A stretch of DNA of 64,000 nucleotides, taken from the NCBI RefSeq assembly GCF_002127325.2, contig NC_035448.2, positions 91,216,546-91,280,545 on the forward strand, given 5' to 3'. Position numbers and translations under genes: made by a program. Below are positions 12,257-23,800 of the stretch, in pieces (within the stretch, counting starts at the first letter, position 1; every line of letters begins with the position of its first letter). The notes under the pieces were generated by a model that saw only the letters and a list, made by a program, of their open reading frames with translations, did not search any database and was not told where the DNA came from. This DNA comes from Helianthus annuus. Its lineage: Eukaryota > Streptophyta > Magnoliopsida > Asterales > Asteraceae.

Positions 12257-12313
12257 CCCAGGAAAACCAGTGACCAATACAGCTTACCTAGCTTCCTCAG
12301 TGAGTGCATACCA

Positions 12314-12349
12314 AATTTCGGGACGAAATTTCTTTTTAGTTGGGGATAA
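12314..12349 (+). other. Dyad and polypurine tract before the 3' LTR of C
   Basis: The dyad AATTTCGGGACGAAATT lies at 12314-12330 and the purine-rich AGTTGGGGATAA at 12338-12349, directly before the LTR start at 12350. The tract would prime plus-strand synthesis. Confidence 0.75.
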
Positions 12350-14553
12350 TGTGACAACTCGTACTTTAGACTTATCTTGTAACGTTACGTGCTTATGTGA
12401 AGCTATATGAATGAGTTAATAAATGATATATTTGATACGTACTTTGTGTAAATATATGTGTGTATATGAATGACCCGATCGCACAACATTATGCACGACC
12501 GCACAAGCCACTTTGGGCCGGGATGCTTGTAACCGAACCCAATAGGCAGCCTAAGCAGGATTCGGCCCACCTACCTTACACACATAACACTAGGGTGTTA
12601 GTAACTTCTCACACTTTGGCAAATCATTCTCACACACCAAAAACCCTAGCTCCTCTCTCTCTCTCGCTCAAACTCGACGGCACAAGGCAACCGAAGATCA
12701 TTCGCTTGTTCGGATCACCCTCTTACTACTATTAATCGGTTAGTGTGCTTATGATTGTTTGCATGATTGATTGATTATGTTGATAAATGATTTATGTACT
12801 AATAATCGACCCACATGTATGTATTGAATGAGGTTCTTGTAAACCGATTAGGGATTGTAATCGGGTAAATCATAATGTTAATTAATGAGTTAGTGTTGAT
12901 GATAATCGGCTAGCATTGCTTGTTCACGAATTGTTTACATGATGGAAGGGAAACTATTATATGTTAGTCGGCTGCTAGGGTTTGACCGATGGGTTAATTA
13001 TGATGATTGAAAGTTTACAAATCTTGTATTTTGGGTTGAATGTTATGGTACATGTTCATGTAAATCGTTAAGATTATTGTTCATACGATTATATTAGGGT
13101 TCAAACGAATTCATGATTTAATTGCCTGTTTGATCAACATTAGGTTAACCGAATATTTGGAATTATGTTAATTGATTATCGTAAAAGGAAACTGTTGAAT
13201 GAATTGTAACCGACATGCTAAAATTATGGAAATTAGGAATCTGTTACAATTTGCTAGTCTCGACACGGTTGCGAGTCGAGAACCCTCAGTCTCGAATCGA
13301 GACCACATTATCGACACACAACAGCACAAGCCGAGACCACGGTTGCGGGTCCGGTTGCGACTCGAGACCGTGTAGTCTCGACTAGACATAACAACTCGAG
13401 ACCATCTCTGTTGCGACTCGAGACTTCAAAACCAGCACAACTAGAGACCACCTAGTCTCGACTCGAGATCGCTTAGTCTCGACTCGAGACCGTGAACACT
13501 TGCACATCTTATTGGACTTTCACTGTTACGAGCCCAACTGATTGGGCCGGACTTTGACTGGTTACGTGATTTCTATTGAACTGCTATGAACACTTGTGCA
13601 TGCCATGTTTATACTTGTGTACAATACGTGTAGAACATACGTGCTATACTTGAATACGAACCTAACTTATATGGTAACCATGGTAGGACGTGGTTGACCA
13701 CCAAATAGCTTGATTTAACTTTTATGTGTATCTGCCGAGCAACCCAAGGTGAGTTCACACTCTTACCAAGGCATGGGATCCCCGGGGTGTTGGGAATGGG
13801 ATTGAAAAGATAAGGTTGAATAGATTCAATACGGACACTATTACTAGACTACCATACCATCGTCCTCGGTTGTGCAGGACACATACGTAAAACCTACGTA
13901 TACTTAAGCTACACACTGTCCTCAGGTTGAGAAGGACACTCACATAAAACCTACGTGAACGGATAGTCACTACTGCCTCGGTTGTGTCAGGCACTTACGT
14001 AAAACCTACGTAAACCCCCACGTACCCCTATCCTCGGTTGTGAAGGATACTTACGTAAATCCTACGTAAATTGTACGTATTATTGTTCTCGGGATATGTA
14101 GAACACTTATGGTAACGCATAGTCTAGTGGATAAATAACATGGGAAGCCCCCACCAATAGAAACCAATATCAGCCCAGTAGAGCCACATGTTACATACGG
14201 GCTTACTGTTATGCTTTTACTTACTGTGAACTCGCTCAACTAGTTGTTGACTCTCTACTGCATGCCTTGCAGGACCTTAGGTACTAAAGGAGCTTGCACA
14301 AGGAGGAGTAGGTCATTGTGGGAATTGGATCGTGAACAAACACTTATTACTTTTCATACATTAACACATGTGTTGGGTTTCTACATTAATGCTTCCGCTA
14401 TATTTACTTTTGTTGGTTTTGGATATACACCTTTCGTATTGATTGAAACTTTTACAATTTATTTATATGTTCAATATGATTGGTGGCTTGATCCTGGTCA
14501 TGTCATGCTCCCAAGCGGTGGTACTCCGCAGGTGGATTTTTGGGGGTGTGACA
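12350..14553 (+). repeat. 3' LTR of element C
   Basis: 2204 bp, starting TGTGACAACTCG and ending GTGTGACA. It matches 5091-7298 throughout, including the CTCGAG cluster and the hairpin modules. One stem half in module 2 is changed here (CACAT for CACGT), which breaks the pairing in this copy only. Confidence 0.93.
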
Positions 14554-14558
14554 AAGGA
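14554..14558 (+). repeat. Target site duplication of element C, right copy
   Basis: aagga, against acgga at 5086-5090. Element A coding sequence resumes in phase at 14559. Confidence 0.75.
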
Positions 14559-16400
14559 CATCATCAACCACACCACCAGTGCCGTCAATGCACCAACTGC
14601 GGAAGATTTGGCCATCTCGCTGCTGCATGCCGCATTCCTGTCAATCAGAATCGGGCAGCTCAGAACCCGGCTCAACAGGTTGCTCAGCCTCTTGCTCAGC
14701 AACAAGGTCAAGCAGCACGACCTCACTTCCCACCAGGCTCTTGTTACAACTGTGGGGATCTGACCCACTACCGTAACCAATGTCCAAGGTTGATAAATGC
14801 AAACCCGGTTCAAGCTCAGGCTCTTGGACGAGCTTTTAACATGAATGCTGTTGAGGCGCAAGCAGACAACGAGGTGGTGAACGGTACGTTCTCTGTTAAT
14901 AATCAACCTGCGTCTGTTCTTTTTGATTCAGGGGCCGATAAGAGTTTTGTGTCGTTATCTTTTGAGCCCTTGCTTCGCGTGTCTAGAACGAAACTAGGTA
15001 AGCCTTTGACAGTAGAAGTTGCGAGTGGTGAACCCATTGTTCTTGAATCTGTTCTTCGCAACTGCCAGTTGAACCTTAACGACCATCTTTTTCCTATTGA
15101 CCTCACGCCTATGCATCTTGGAAGCTTCGACATTATTGTTGGTATGGATTGGTTAGCCAAGCATCGCGCAGAGGTAGTGTGTTTTGAGAAGATCGTTCGT
15201 GTGCCGCTTTCGTCAGGTGAGATACTACAGGTTCGTGGTGAGAAACCTGCTAGTAGCCTCAAGCTTATGTCTTGTTTTCAAGCTCGGAAGTATCTGCGAA
15301 AGAACTATGTGGCCTTCTTGGCACATGTTACGGCAGATAAAGACCAAGGTAAGCTTATTCAAGATATCCCTGTTGTTCGGGATTATCAGGAGCTGTTTCC
15401 TGATGAGTTGCCTGGTCTACCCCCAGCACGCCAAGTCGAGTTCCGTATCGATCTCGTGCCTGGTGCAAATCCTATTGCCAGAGCTCCATATCGTCTTGCA
15501 CCGTCTGAGATGCAAGAGCTATCTAAGCAACTTCAGGAGCTTTCTGACAAAGGTTTTATCCGTCCTAGCTTTTCACCTTGGGGTGCTCCCGTTCTTTTCG
15601 TCAAGAAGAAGGATGGATCCTTCAGAATGTGTATCGATTATCGTGAGCTGAACAAGCTTACCATCAAGAATCGATATCCCCTACCTCGCATTGATGATCT
15701 CTTTGACCAGTTACAGGGTGCTACTTGCTTTTCGAAGATTGATCTTCGTTCTGGGTATCATCAACTTCGTGTGCATAAAGAGGATATTCCCAAAACAGCA
15801 TTCCGCACTCGATATGGGCATTATGAGTTCACAGTCATGCCATTTGGTTTGACCAATGCTCCTGCTGTTTTCATGGACTTAATGAATAGGGTCTGCAAGC
15901 CTTATTTAGATAAGTTCATCATCGTTTTTATTGATGACATCTTGATTTATTCTAAGACGCGAGCTGATCACGAGCGCCATCTTCGTCTTACTCTGGAACT
16001 CCTAAAGAAAGAGCAACTTTTTTCAAATTCTCCAAGTGTGAATTTTGGCTTAAGGAAGTTCAATTTTTAGGACATATTGTCAACGAACAAGGTATTCATG
16101 TAGATCCCTCCAAGATCAGTGCGATTAAGGATTGGGATACGCCTACTACTCCTACCGAGGTTCGTTCTTTTCTTGGTCTTGCGGGTTATTACCGCCGCTT
16201 CATCGAGAACTTCTCAAAGATTGCAGTTCCTCTAACTGCACTAACTCAGAAGAACAAACCCTTTGAATGGGGTTTTAAGCAAGAAGAAGCGTTTCAGACC
16301 TTGAAGCAGAAGCTTTGTGATGCACCTATTCTAACTTTGCCTGAGGGCAATGATGATTTTGTTGTCTACTGTGATGCATCGAAATTGGGTCTTGGCTGTG
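14559..16400 (+). pseudogene. pol: pol portion of element A (protease, RT, start of RNase H)
   Basis: Resumes with the zinc-knuckle region ([12 protein letters not shown], then [14 protein letters not shown]). Next come protease [10 protein letters not shown] (about 14920), a linker, and RT with [16 protein letters not shown] (about 15640) and FIDDILIYS (about 15930). Compared with B there is a net one-base loss at about 16020-16025 in a T run, so the frame ends at 16070. The other frame continues with RT thumb, connection and RNase H (YCDAS, about 16368) until the LINE poly-T at 16401. Integrase and chromodomain are missing. An apparent ATG at 14244 lies in the C LTR and is not a real start. 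Confidence 0.88.
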
Positions 16401-18640
16401 TTTTTTTTTTTGGGTAAAGGGTTACCCCGGTGAATCTATTAAAATGCAACCGCAATTAAGTACAAGTAGTGAGGATGTGTTCCACACTAGTTCATATACA
16501 GGACATGCCCCATATATGTAAAACAAAAACAAACCAAAACCTATAAAACCCCATATCCTAGTCTACTATACATCATGACTCGACATCTAGTAGACAAATA
16601 ATGCAAACCACAAACTCCTAAACTCAACCACCATCGTCAAAAATAAAGTGGCCACAAAACCGCAGCCCCTTCAGACGAAACGCAGACAATCTATCCATTC
16701 GAAGTCTTGGAAGAAGAGGTGCTTGCCCCTGCTTTTGAAGAAAAAGGTTGAGTACCCGATGTCATGAATGCACTAGTTTCGTTATAGACTTCTTCAACCT
16801 CCTCCTCATCCGAATCTTGCTGATCATTCTGAGCCCCACTACTAGACTGACCCGTATGAAGACTACTATCCCGTAAAACTTCAAAAGAGTTCTTGGATAA
16901 AACCTTTGATTGCTGAGCCCCCTGCGGTTTGGGACCAATCGGCCTGTATTCAAACTTTTGTTTCTGTTTGTTTACGGGAAAACCTGCTTTAGCCGCTTTC
17001 TTGCGAACCACATCTGTAAACCCATCCTTATCAACTACCGGCTGTTTCCTTTGCTGCCTATTATTTCCTTGTTGTTGCTTCGGAATGTTAACCGGCTCCT
17101 TAGGAACCCTCCTAGGTTGCCTCGGGCATGTATCATCAGAATGCCCAAACACTTTGCAATGAACACACCTAGGAGGACTCCATTCATACTCCACAAAAAG
17201 CTTTAGCTTGACAAAACCTTCACCTTCAAGGTCAGGGACCGCTATGACTATCTCCTCCTTAAAATCATTATCGGCCGAGATTTCTACTAACGCTCTAGCA
17301 TAACTACTCCTTCCCCAAGTATCCAAACACATGGACGAGGTATACGAATCCAACATCTTCGGATCACCAATAGCCGAAGCTATCATACTCAACCCATCCT
17401 CCGTATACGCAGCAATCGGAACATCATGGATTTTGACCCACAATTGCAACTTCTTGACCTCCTTTTTCTCTAATTTTGAAGTGGCCGACCAAATATTAAG
17501 AAAAAAAGGCTGACCCCGAATAATCCATGGTCCATCTTTCAGCACATTCATCATCCCGTCTTTATCCGCAAACTTGAAAAAGAAGTATCCATTAGCATTC
17601 ATCATGGATTTTTGCACTCCATACTTCTTCCAATTTGTCCGCACAAAATAATCCACCACCGGGTATGCAATTCGGTCCCCTAGAAAATAACCAAAAAGAG
17701 TATTTGCTAGCTTCTCTTGCACTACTCTAACAGAGTCACGAGGCAGCACCACATCACAACCCTCATGCACATCAGTACTTGCAAGAAACCTGAAGTTTAC
17801 TTTAGCTGAGTTGGCTGCACAAACTGAATCTGTATAAGACATCAGCTTCGGACTTCGGTTCCCCTTCTCATCCGGAACTGGGTCAGACTCAGTTGCTAGA
17901 ACCGATTCAACATATGACATCGGTTTTGATTTGTTACCACCATCACTAGTCATCCCGGACGATCTTATATTCTCTAACCCAGCCGGTTCAGCAACATGAA
18001 CAGATTCAAAAGGCATATAAGTACTGTTAGAACGTGAGTTTCCAGCCTTGGTATGTCCTGAATCCTTAGCCAAATCCTCGTATGTTGATGAATCCAGATT
18101 CTGCAGTTGAACGGGTCGGGAAACCTTTGTAAGTTCATCAATTATATTTATCCCACGTTTTGGCTGCACTGAATTACCGTTAACATCAAGAAGCCGATCA
18201 GCAATCTGTTGAAACGTCAAAGGTGACCTTCCACCAGACTTAAATCGATCATCCATAACAAAGCACAAACAACTCTCTATCCCCTACCGATCAAAACGAA
18301 GCAAAGAACCCACACAAAACCAGCCGACAACAAATAAAAAAGAACGCCGAAACCCTAAACTAGCATAAGCCGTAACCCATGATTCTTACCAATCGGACAG
18401 TTAACTGATTAAACAAATCTGAATGACCAGCAAACAAACTCCAATCTGCTTGAATATGAATTGACGGCGGCGAGAAACCCTAGATTAAACACGAACAGAT
18501 CTGCAAACCAAACTCGTTTTAGATGTTAAAACTTCTATAAACTAATCAGCTGCAGAAAGATCGATGAAAGGATGGTGAAAATTAGGGTTACGGATGAAGG
18601 TTTAGAATCGCCATTTTGCTAGAGAGAGAATTAGGGTTTA
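16401..18640 (-). mobile_element. LINE-like ORF1-only retrocopy
   Basis: On the - strand, in order: a 5' leader with AAACCCTAATTCTCTC-type sequence, ORF1 (18268-16691), a 3' region of about 280 bases ending ..CCGGGGTAACCCTTTACCC, and an A tail seen as T run 16401-16411. No reverse transcriptase ORF2 is present between ORF1 and the tail. The left flank is RNase H of A and the right flank is LTR of B, so no common target duplication can be recognised. It could be an ORF1-only LINE derivative or a processed copy of an ORF1-like host mRNA. Confidence 0.75.
16691..18268 (-). CDS. LINE ORF1-like protein (DUF4283 plus CCHC zinc knuckle)
   Basis: 525 codons, uninterrupted. Residues about 185-270 fit the DUF4283 pattern found at the front of plant L1 ORF1 and related proteins (FGYFLGDRIAYPVVDYFV, then a YFFFKF strand and GPWIIRG). 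At about 368-385 a CX2CX4HX4C knuckle occurs (CVHCKVFGHSDDTC). The N-terminal 180 residues and the Ser/Gln/Lys-rich C-terminal part look disordered. In L1 elements such a protein binds the RNA and accompanies it. The ORF2 partner is absent here, so retromobility would need another LINE. The open frame may reflect recent arrival. A host DUF4283 gene copy is an alternative. Confidence 0.72.
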   Translation of the reverse strand: MCFVMDDRFKSGGRSPLTFQQIADRLLDVNGNSVQPKRGINIIDELTKVSRPVQLQNLDSSTYEDLAKDSGHTKAGNSRSNSTYMPFESVHVAEPAGLENIRSSGMTSDGGNKSKPMSYVESVLATESDPVPDEKGNRSPKLMSYTDSVCAANSAKVNFRFLASTDVHEGCDVVLPRDSVRVVQEKLANTLFGYFLGDRIAYPVVDYFVRTNWKKYGVQKSMMNANGYFFFKFADKDGMMNVLKDGPWIIRGQPFFLNIWSATSKLEKKEVKKLQLWVKIHDVPIAAYTEDGLSMIASAIGDPKMLDSYTSSMCLDTWGRSSYARALVEISADNDFKEEIVIAVPDLEGEGFVKLKLFVEYEWSPPRCVHCKVFGHSDDTCPRQPRRVPKEPVNIPKQQQGNNRQQRKQPVVDKDGFTDVVRKKAAKAGFPVNKQKQKFEYRPIGPKPQGAQQSKVLSKNSFEVLRDSSLHTGQSSSGAQNDQQDSDEEEVEEVYNETSAFMTSGTQPFSSKAGASTSSSKTSNG

Positions 18641-20067
18641 TCTTCTAGCATTGCTTGGTGGTTGTTCTACGACTTCTAAGCAATCTCAAGTGAGTACATA
18701 GTCCCCTCTTTTACTGTTTTCCAAACATTTTGGGGTGAAACACATGTGCCTACTTGTTACTTTCATTCTTTTCATGCTTTCATATCATATACTTGCTATG
18801 TTCATTAATACATTTGTTTTACATGACATTTTCACGCTATGTATGTTCATTATACTTAGTACATTTGTTTTTACATGACATTTTCACGCTATGTATGTTC
18901 ATCATACTTAGTGCATTTGTTTTACATGACATTTTCATGCTTACATTTTGGGTATGACATTTGGTTTGTTTAAGTGGGACAATATACATTCATTAACATT
19001 GATCACGCCGCTCGTTAGTAGGTAATGGTACCATAGGAATTGACAACTCCCATTCCTGAAATCCTGGGTATGTTTGGATTGGAAGGAATGACCGAATTCG
19101 ATTAAAACATTTAGACATATAGACCTTTAATTTGTTTAAAGGTTTATCACCACAGTTGCAAGGCTTGAATGTATGCATTTTCACAATACCGCATAAATGT
19201 TTGTATTCATTATAGCGTGCATTTTCCACAAAACATAGCGTTGATTTAAACCATGTTTTACTTCAATACACTGTTTTGTGCATTTTTCCTATGGTTTAGT
19301 TGATACATATTTCACTAACCATACATTGACATTTTGATTACACATTACATGATTGATATTTGACATAGACAATGTTGATATTGATATATATACATTTTGA
19401 CATGGTTTTCACAATAACATTGGGCAAATGGTTTAGACATGGGCAACTTTCATTGGGTGGTTTATTTAAGTCATTCAACTTGGACTTAATCATTTTTCTT
19501 ACAAATAACACATTTTTCATAAGACATTGTTTTACAACACTGTTCGATAAATATATATACAAACTCATTTTACTTAGTTATTCATTTAACCTTACATTAC
19601 TTTTTCACATATCATCTACTTTATCATCGCTTTTCAAATGATTTATAAAACAAAACATGTTACAAGGATCATGACTGACTTTGTTAAACAACCCTTTTCT
19701 AAAACCTAAGTCATGAATCCTATTTTCACAAAACCTATGTTACTCACTGGCATTTTTATGCTAACGTACTTTATTTTCACATGTGTTTCAGGAGCAAATG
19801 CGTAGGATGATCGTGACACGCTAGGGTGGACTTGGGCCTTAGTGACATAAAACAAAACTAGACGTAGTTTAATTTCGTCATGTGCTCTTTATTTCTGTAG
19901 TTTTAAGACAATGTGGCTTGTTGGTTCTTGTTTGAACAATGAATTCCACCCTCGGGTGATGAATAAGATAATACTTTAAATGCCATGGTTGTGAAACAAT
20001 AATTCTGTTGCAACACTCCCCGACGTTTCCGCCACGATTTGATGTTTTACGTGGTCGGGGTGTGACA
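18641..20067 (+). repeat. Truncated 5' LTR of element B
   Basis: Matches 27444-28870 base for base apart from a few substitutions (for example near 19120 and 20010). It lacks the first 2.1 kb, including the TATA box, so B cannot be transcribed from its own 5' promoter. Confidence 0.92.
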
Positions 20068-20162
20068 GAAGAGTTGGTATCAGAGCACTCTTCTGTCACA
20101 CCCCGACCACGTAAAACATCAAATCGTGGTCGGGGTGTGACAGAAGAGTTGGTATCAGAGCC
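20037..20162 (+). repeat. Foldback triplication at the LTR/primer-site junction of B
   Basis: The LTR end plus primer-site start (20037-20074) is followed, after a 12-base spacer, by its 38-base reverse complement (20087-20124). A further direct copy of LTR end and primer site follows (20125-20162). This gives two primer sites (20075-20086 and 20150-20161). Confidence 0.9.
20150..20161 (+). other. Primer binding site of element B (second copy, at normal distance to gag)
   Basis: TGGTATCAGAGC. An identical first copy at 20075-20086 follows the LTR end at 20067. The leader after this copy matches that of A; 20163-20803 holds no gene that I can recognise. Confidence 0.85.
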
Positions 20163-20803
20163 AATGGTTATAGGGAATTAGGTTATTAGTAATGCTTTGA
20201 CCTAGACTATAACCTTTCTAGGACCCCAACACAAGTTGTCTTTTGTTTAGATTTTAAAACATGCACTTCACCTATCCTTAGGTGATCAACAAAACAAGAA
20301 CCCAGATTTCTAAAACGATTTCTGAAAAACAATCCTCTATTTTTTTCAAATGATCTATTTTATTGTTTTGAACCCTTCTGACTTTTCAAATTGATTTTGG
20401 AAATTTATCATTTGCTTTAATGATTCTTTTGGCCTTGTGCCTTTCGAGTTTTCAAAATCTCGTCAAAGTTTGGGTCTAAATGATGTGAACACGTGCAAAC
20501 TGGAAGGGTGAATACCTGTACCCTGAGTTTTCTGTCTAAGGCTAGAGTGTTCGTACAAATCCACATAATCGGACCAGTCACTCTTACCTGGGAACTCTTG
20601 GGGTGAGTGTTCACTTATAGGCGAGCATGTCTTCGTTAAGCATTGTTTATGGACTCATTTACTTTGATTAGTCACTGTGCGTCATTTGTTTGCTTTGTGA
20701 TACAGACAAATGACCACCATCCTTGCTTTGTTGATTTTGTTTCATCTCGTTCTTTTCATCTAATCTTCTCACTCATTCCTCTCGTGTTTTTCCTCTTTTT
20801 AGC

Positions 20804-23800
20804 ATGCCTCCTCGACGCGAAAATCAGCTACCCAATGCCGAACTGGCGGAAATCGTCGCACAGCATATGGCTGCGGCGTTCCCGAATCTTATTGCTCAGT
20901 TTAACCAAGCAAACGTCAATCAGAACGCTCCTTGTAACTTTAAGAGTTTCAATTCGGCTAAACCACTCAAGTTCAGTGGTACCGAAGGAGCAACTGGGCT
21001 TCTTCAATGGTTTGAGAGCATTGAGAATACTTTTCGTCATGTTCAGTGTCCTGATAATCGTAAGGTCGAGTTTGCTTCAAGTGTCTTTCAAAAGAGGGCG
21101 TTGACATGGTGGAACGGGGTTATGAGAGATCGAGGTGCTGAAGTTGCTTTAGCACAATCATGGGCTGAGCTAAGGACTCTCATGATGAGTGAGTTCTGTC
21201 CTCGTCATGAGCTACGAAAGTTGGAAAGGGAGTTTGACAATCTGAAACAGGTTAGTGGTGAGCACCGGGCGTACACTGATAGATATGAAGAGTTGAGTTT
21301 GCTATGCCCAACAATGGTCACCCCACTTGACAAAGCTATCGAAAGATACATCGATGGTCTACCTGATTCTGTGCAAGACATTGTTACCGGGAGTAAACCT
21401 ACCACTGTCCGTCAGGCCATTGAGTTAGCTGCGACATTAACAGAATCGCAGGTCAGAAAGGGGAAATTGCATAGGAAGGGTGACAAGGGTAAGAAGCAGG
21501 ATTCTGACAAAGGGGATAGCAAGAAAGGTAAGAAAGGGAAGGATTCTGGCTCATCAAGGGGCTCTAGGAAGCGAAAGGCTTCCCAAAATTTTGCAATCAC
21601 TGCCCAACAGAACCAGGCAGCACCCAATCAGCCAGCGCAGCCTCCCGCGAAGAAACGGTATGAAGGGAATGCACCTTTGTGCAATAGGTGCAATAGTCAT
21701 CATCAGCAACAACTCCCGTGTCGTTTCTGTACCAACTGTGGGAAGTCGGGTCATCTTGCAGAAGTTTGTCGTTTTGCTCGAAATCAGGTAGCTCAACCAC
21801 CTGTTCAACAGCAAGCTGCACGACCTCACTACCCTCCCGGCTCATGCTTTAATTGCGGAGACCTGACTCATTATCGAAACCAGTGTCCAAGGCTGGTTAA
21901 TGCAAATCCAGTTCAGGCTCAGGCTCGTGGACGAGCTTTCAATATGAATGCTGTTGAGGCGCAGGCAGACAACGAAGTGGTGAACGGTACGTTCTTAGTT
22001 AATAATCAACCTGCGTCTGTTCTTTTTGATTCAGGGGCCGATAAAAGTTTTGTGTCTTTATCTTTCGAACCATTGCTTCGCGTGTCGAGAACAAAACTAG
22101 GTAAACCTTTGACTGTTGAAGTTGCGAATGGTGAACCCATTGTTCTTAATTCCATTCTTCGCAACTGCCAATTAAACCTTAGCAACCACCCTTTTCCTAT
22201 TGACCTCACGCCTATGCGTCTTGGAAGTTTCGACATTATTGTGGGTATGGATTGGTTAGCCAAGCATCGCGCAGAGGTGGTTTGTTTTGAGAAGATCGTT
22301 CGTGTGCCGCTCCCGTCAGGTGAGATCCTACAGGTTCGTGGTGACAAACCTGTTAGTAGCCTCAAGCTTATGTCTTGTTCTCAAGCTCGGAAGTATCTGC
22401 GAAAGAACTATGTGGCCTTCTTGGCACATGTTACGGCAGATAAAGACCAAGGTAAGTCTATTCAAGATATCCCTGTTGTTCGGGATTATCCGGAGCTGTT
22501 TCCTGAAGAATTACCTGGTCTACCCCCAGCACGCCAAGTCGAGTTCCATATCGATCTTGTACCTGGTGCAAATCCTATTGCCAAAGCTCCGTATCGCCTT
22601 GCACCATCTGAGATGCAAGAGCTATCTAAGCAGCTTCAAGAGCTTTCTGACAAAGGCTTTATCCGTCCTAGCTTTTCACCTTGGGGTGCTCCCGTTCTCT
22701 TTGTCAAGAAGAAGGATGGATCCTTCAGAATGTGTATCGATTATCGTGAGCTGAATAAGCTTACCATCAAGAATCGATATCCCCTACCTTGCATTGATGA
22801 TCTCTTTGACCAGTTACAGGGTGCTACTTGCTTTTCGAAGATTGATCTTCGTTCTGGGTATCATCAACTTCGTGTGCATGAAGAGGATATTCCCAAAACA
22901 GCATTCCGCACTCGATATGGGCATTATGAGTTCACAGTCATGCCATTCGGTTTGACCAATGCTCCTGCTGTTTTCATGGACTTGATGAATAGGGTCTGCA
23001 AGCCTTATTTAGATAAGTTCATCATCGTTTTCATTGATGATATCTTGATTTATTCTAAGACGCGAGCTGATCACGAGCAACATCTTCGTCTTACTCTGGA
23101 ACTCCTAAAGAAAGAACAACTTTTTGCCAAATTCTCCAAGTGCGAATTTTGGCTTAAGGAAGTTCAATTTTTGGGACATATTGTCAACGAACAAGGTATT
23201 CATGTAGATCCCTCCAAGATCAGTGCGATTAAGGATTGGGATACGCCAACTACTCCTACTGAGGTTCGTTCTTTTCTTGGTCTTGCGGGTTACTACCGCC
23301 GCTTCATTAAAAACTTCTCGAAGATTGCAGTTCCCCTAACTGCTCTAACTCAGAAGAACAAACCCTTTGAATGGGGTTCTAAGCAAGAAGAAGCGTTTCA
23401 GACCTTGAAGCAGAAGCTTTGTGATGCACCTATTCTAACTCTGCCTGAGGGCAACGATGATTTCGTTGTCTACTGTGATGCATCGAAATTGGGTCTTGGC
23501 TGTGTTCTAATGCAAAGGAACAAAGTCATAGCCTACGCATCTAGACAATTGAAAGTACATGAGAGAAACTACACCACGCATGATCTTGAGTTAGGTGCAG
23601 TTGTTTTCGCTCTCAAAATCTGGAGACATTATTTATATGGTACAAAATGCGTGGTTTTCACTGACCACAAAAGTCTCCAGCACATCTTCAATCAAAAAGA
23701 ACTCAACATGAGGCAAAGACGTTGGGTCGAACTCCTAAACGACTATGATTGCGAAATTCGCTACCATCCTGGTAAAGCGAATGTCGTGGCTGACGCATTA

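Larger units (their letters stand above)
7604..12273 (+). pseudogene. gag-pol: gag-pol of element C, broken
   Basis: The gag start lies near 7604-7631. A likely 96-bp intron (7704-7799, GT...AG) joins a short Ala/Gln-rich exon in frame to the capsid region with LTWWNAQ. A TAG at 8300-8302 interrupts gag; the same frame continues. Two Cys/His knuckles follow (about 8572-8660 and CFHCGAEGH near 8739), then an Asn-rich run, protease LFDSGADTS (about 8978) and RT with FIDDILIYS (about 9988). Near 10134 a deletion of roughly 80-90 bases, judged against B, removes the link to RNase H and shifts the frame. The second frame (from about 10140) holds RNase H with YCDAS, an HHCC finger, the integrase DDE core and a chromodomain-like tail (VRVRWNSKRGPEYTW). 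It would supply the enzymes for copying and inserting the element but cannot make a full polyprotein now. Confidence 0.9.
5091..14553 (+). mobile_element. Element C: complete-length Ty3/gypsy element nested in gag of A
   Basis: 9463 bp with two LTRs, primer site, gag-pol and polypurine tract. The LTRs start TGTGACAACTCG and end GGGGGTGTGACA. The pol order (protease, RT, RNase H, integrase, chromodomain-like tail) and Met-tRNA primer place it with the Tekay-type chromoviruses, but it is a different family from A/B and F. The coding region is broken by a stop and a frame-disrupting deletion. Confidence 0.92.
1..16400 (+). mobile_element. Element A: Ty3/gypsy Tekay-type chromovirus, split and 3'-truncated
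   Basis: The order is LTR (left end outside the window), Met-tRNA primer site, gag, zinc knuckle, protease, RT and part of RNase H, all on the + strand. Element C interrupts it at 5091-14553. Removing C and one 5-bp target copy leaves the reading frame in phase (5090 is a codon end, 14559 a codon start), which supports one original gene. The element ends abruptly in RNase H at 16400, where a LINE-like segment begins, and no 3' LTR of its own follows. Element B is a close relative and serves as the reference for what is missing. Confidence 0.88.

Noticed and set aside
10162..12273. Separate gene for RNase H/integrase in C
   Set aside because: It is the continuation of the same polyprotein after a local deletion; the ATG near its start is internal to the RT/RNase H connection.
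14244..14558. Apparent N-terminus of a 608-codon ORF beginning in the C LTR
   Set aside because: The frame is open by chance through the LTR end. The real coding sequence is element A from 14559, as shown by the target copy and the match to B.
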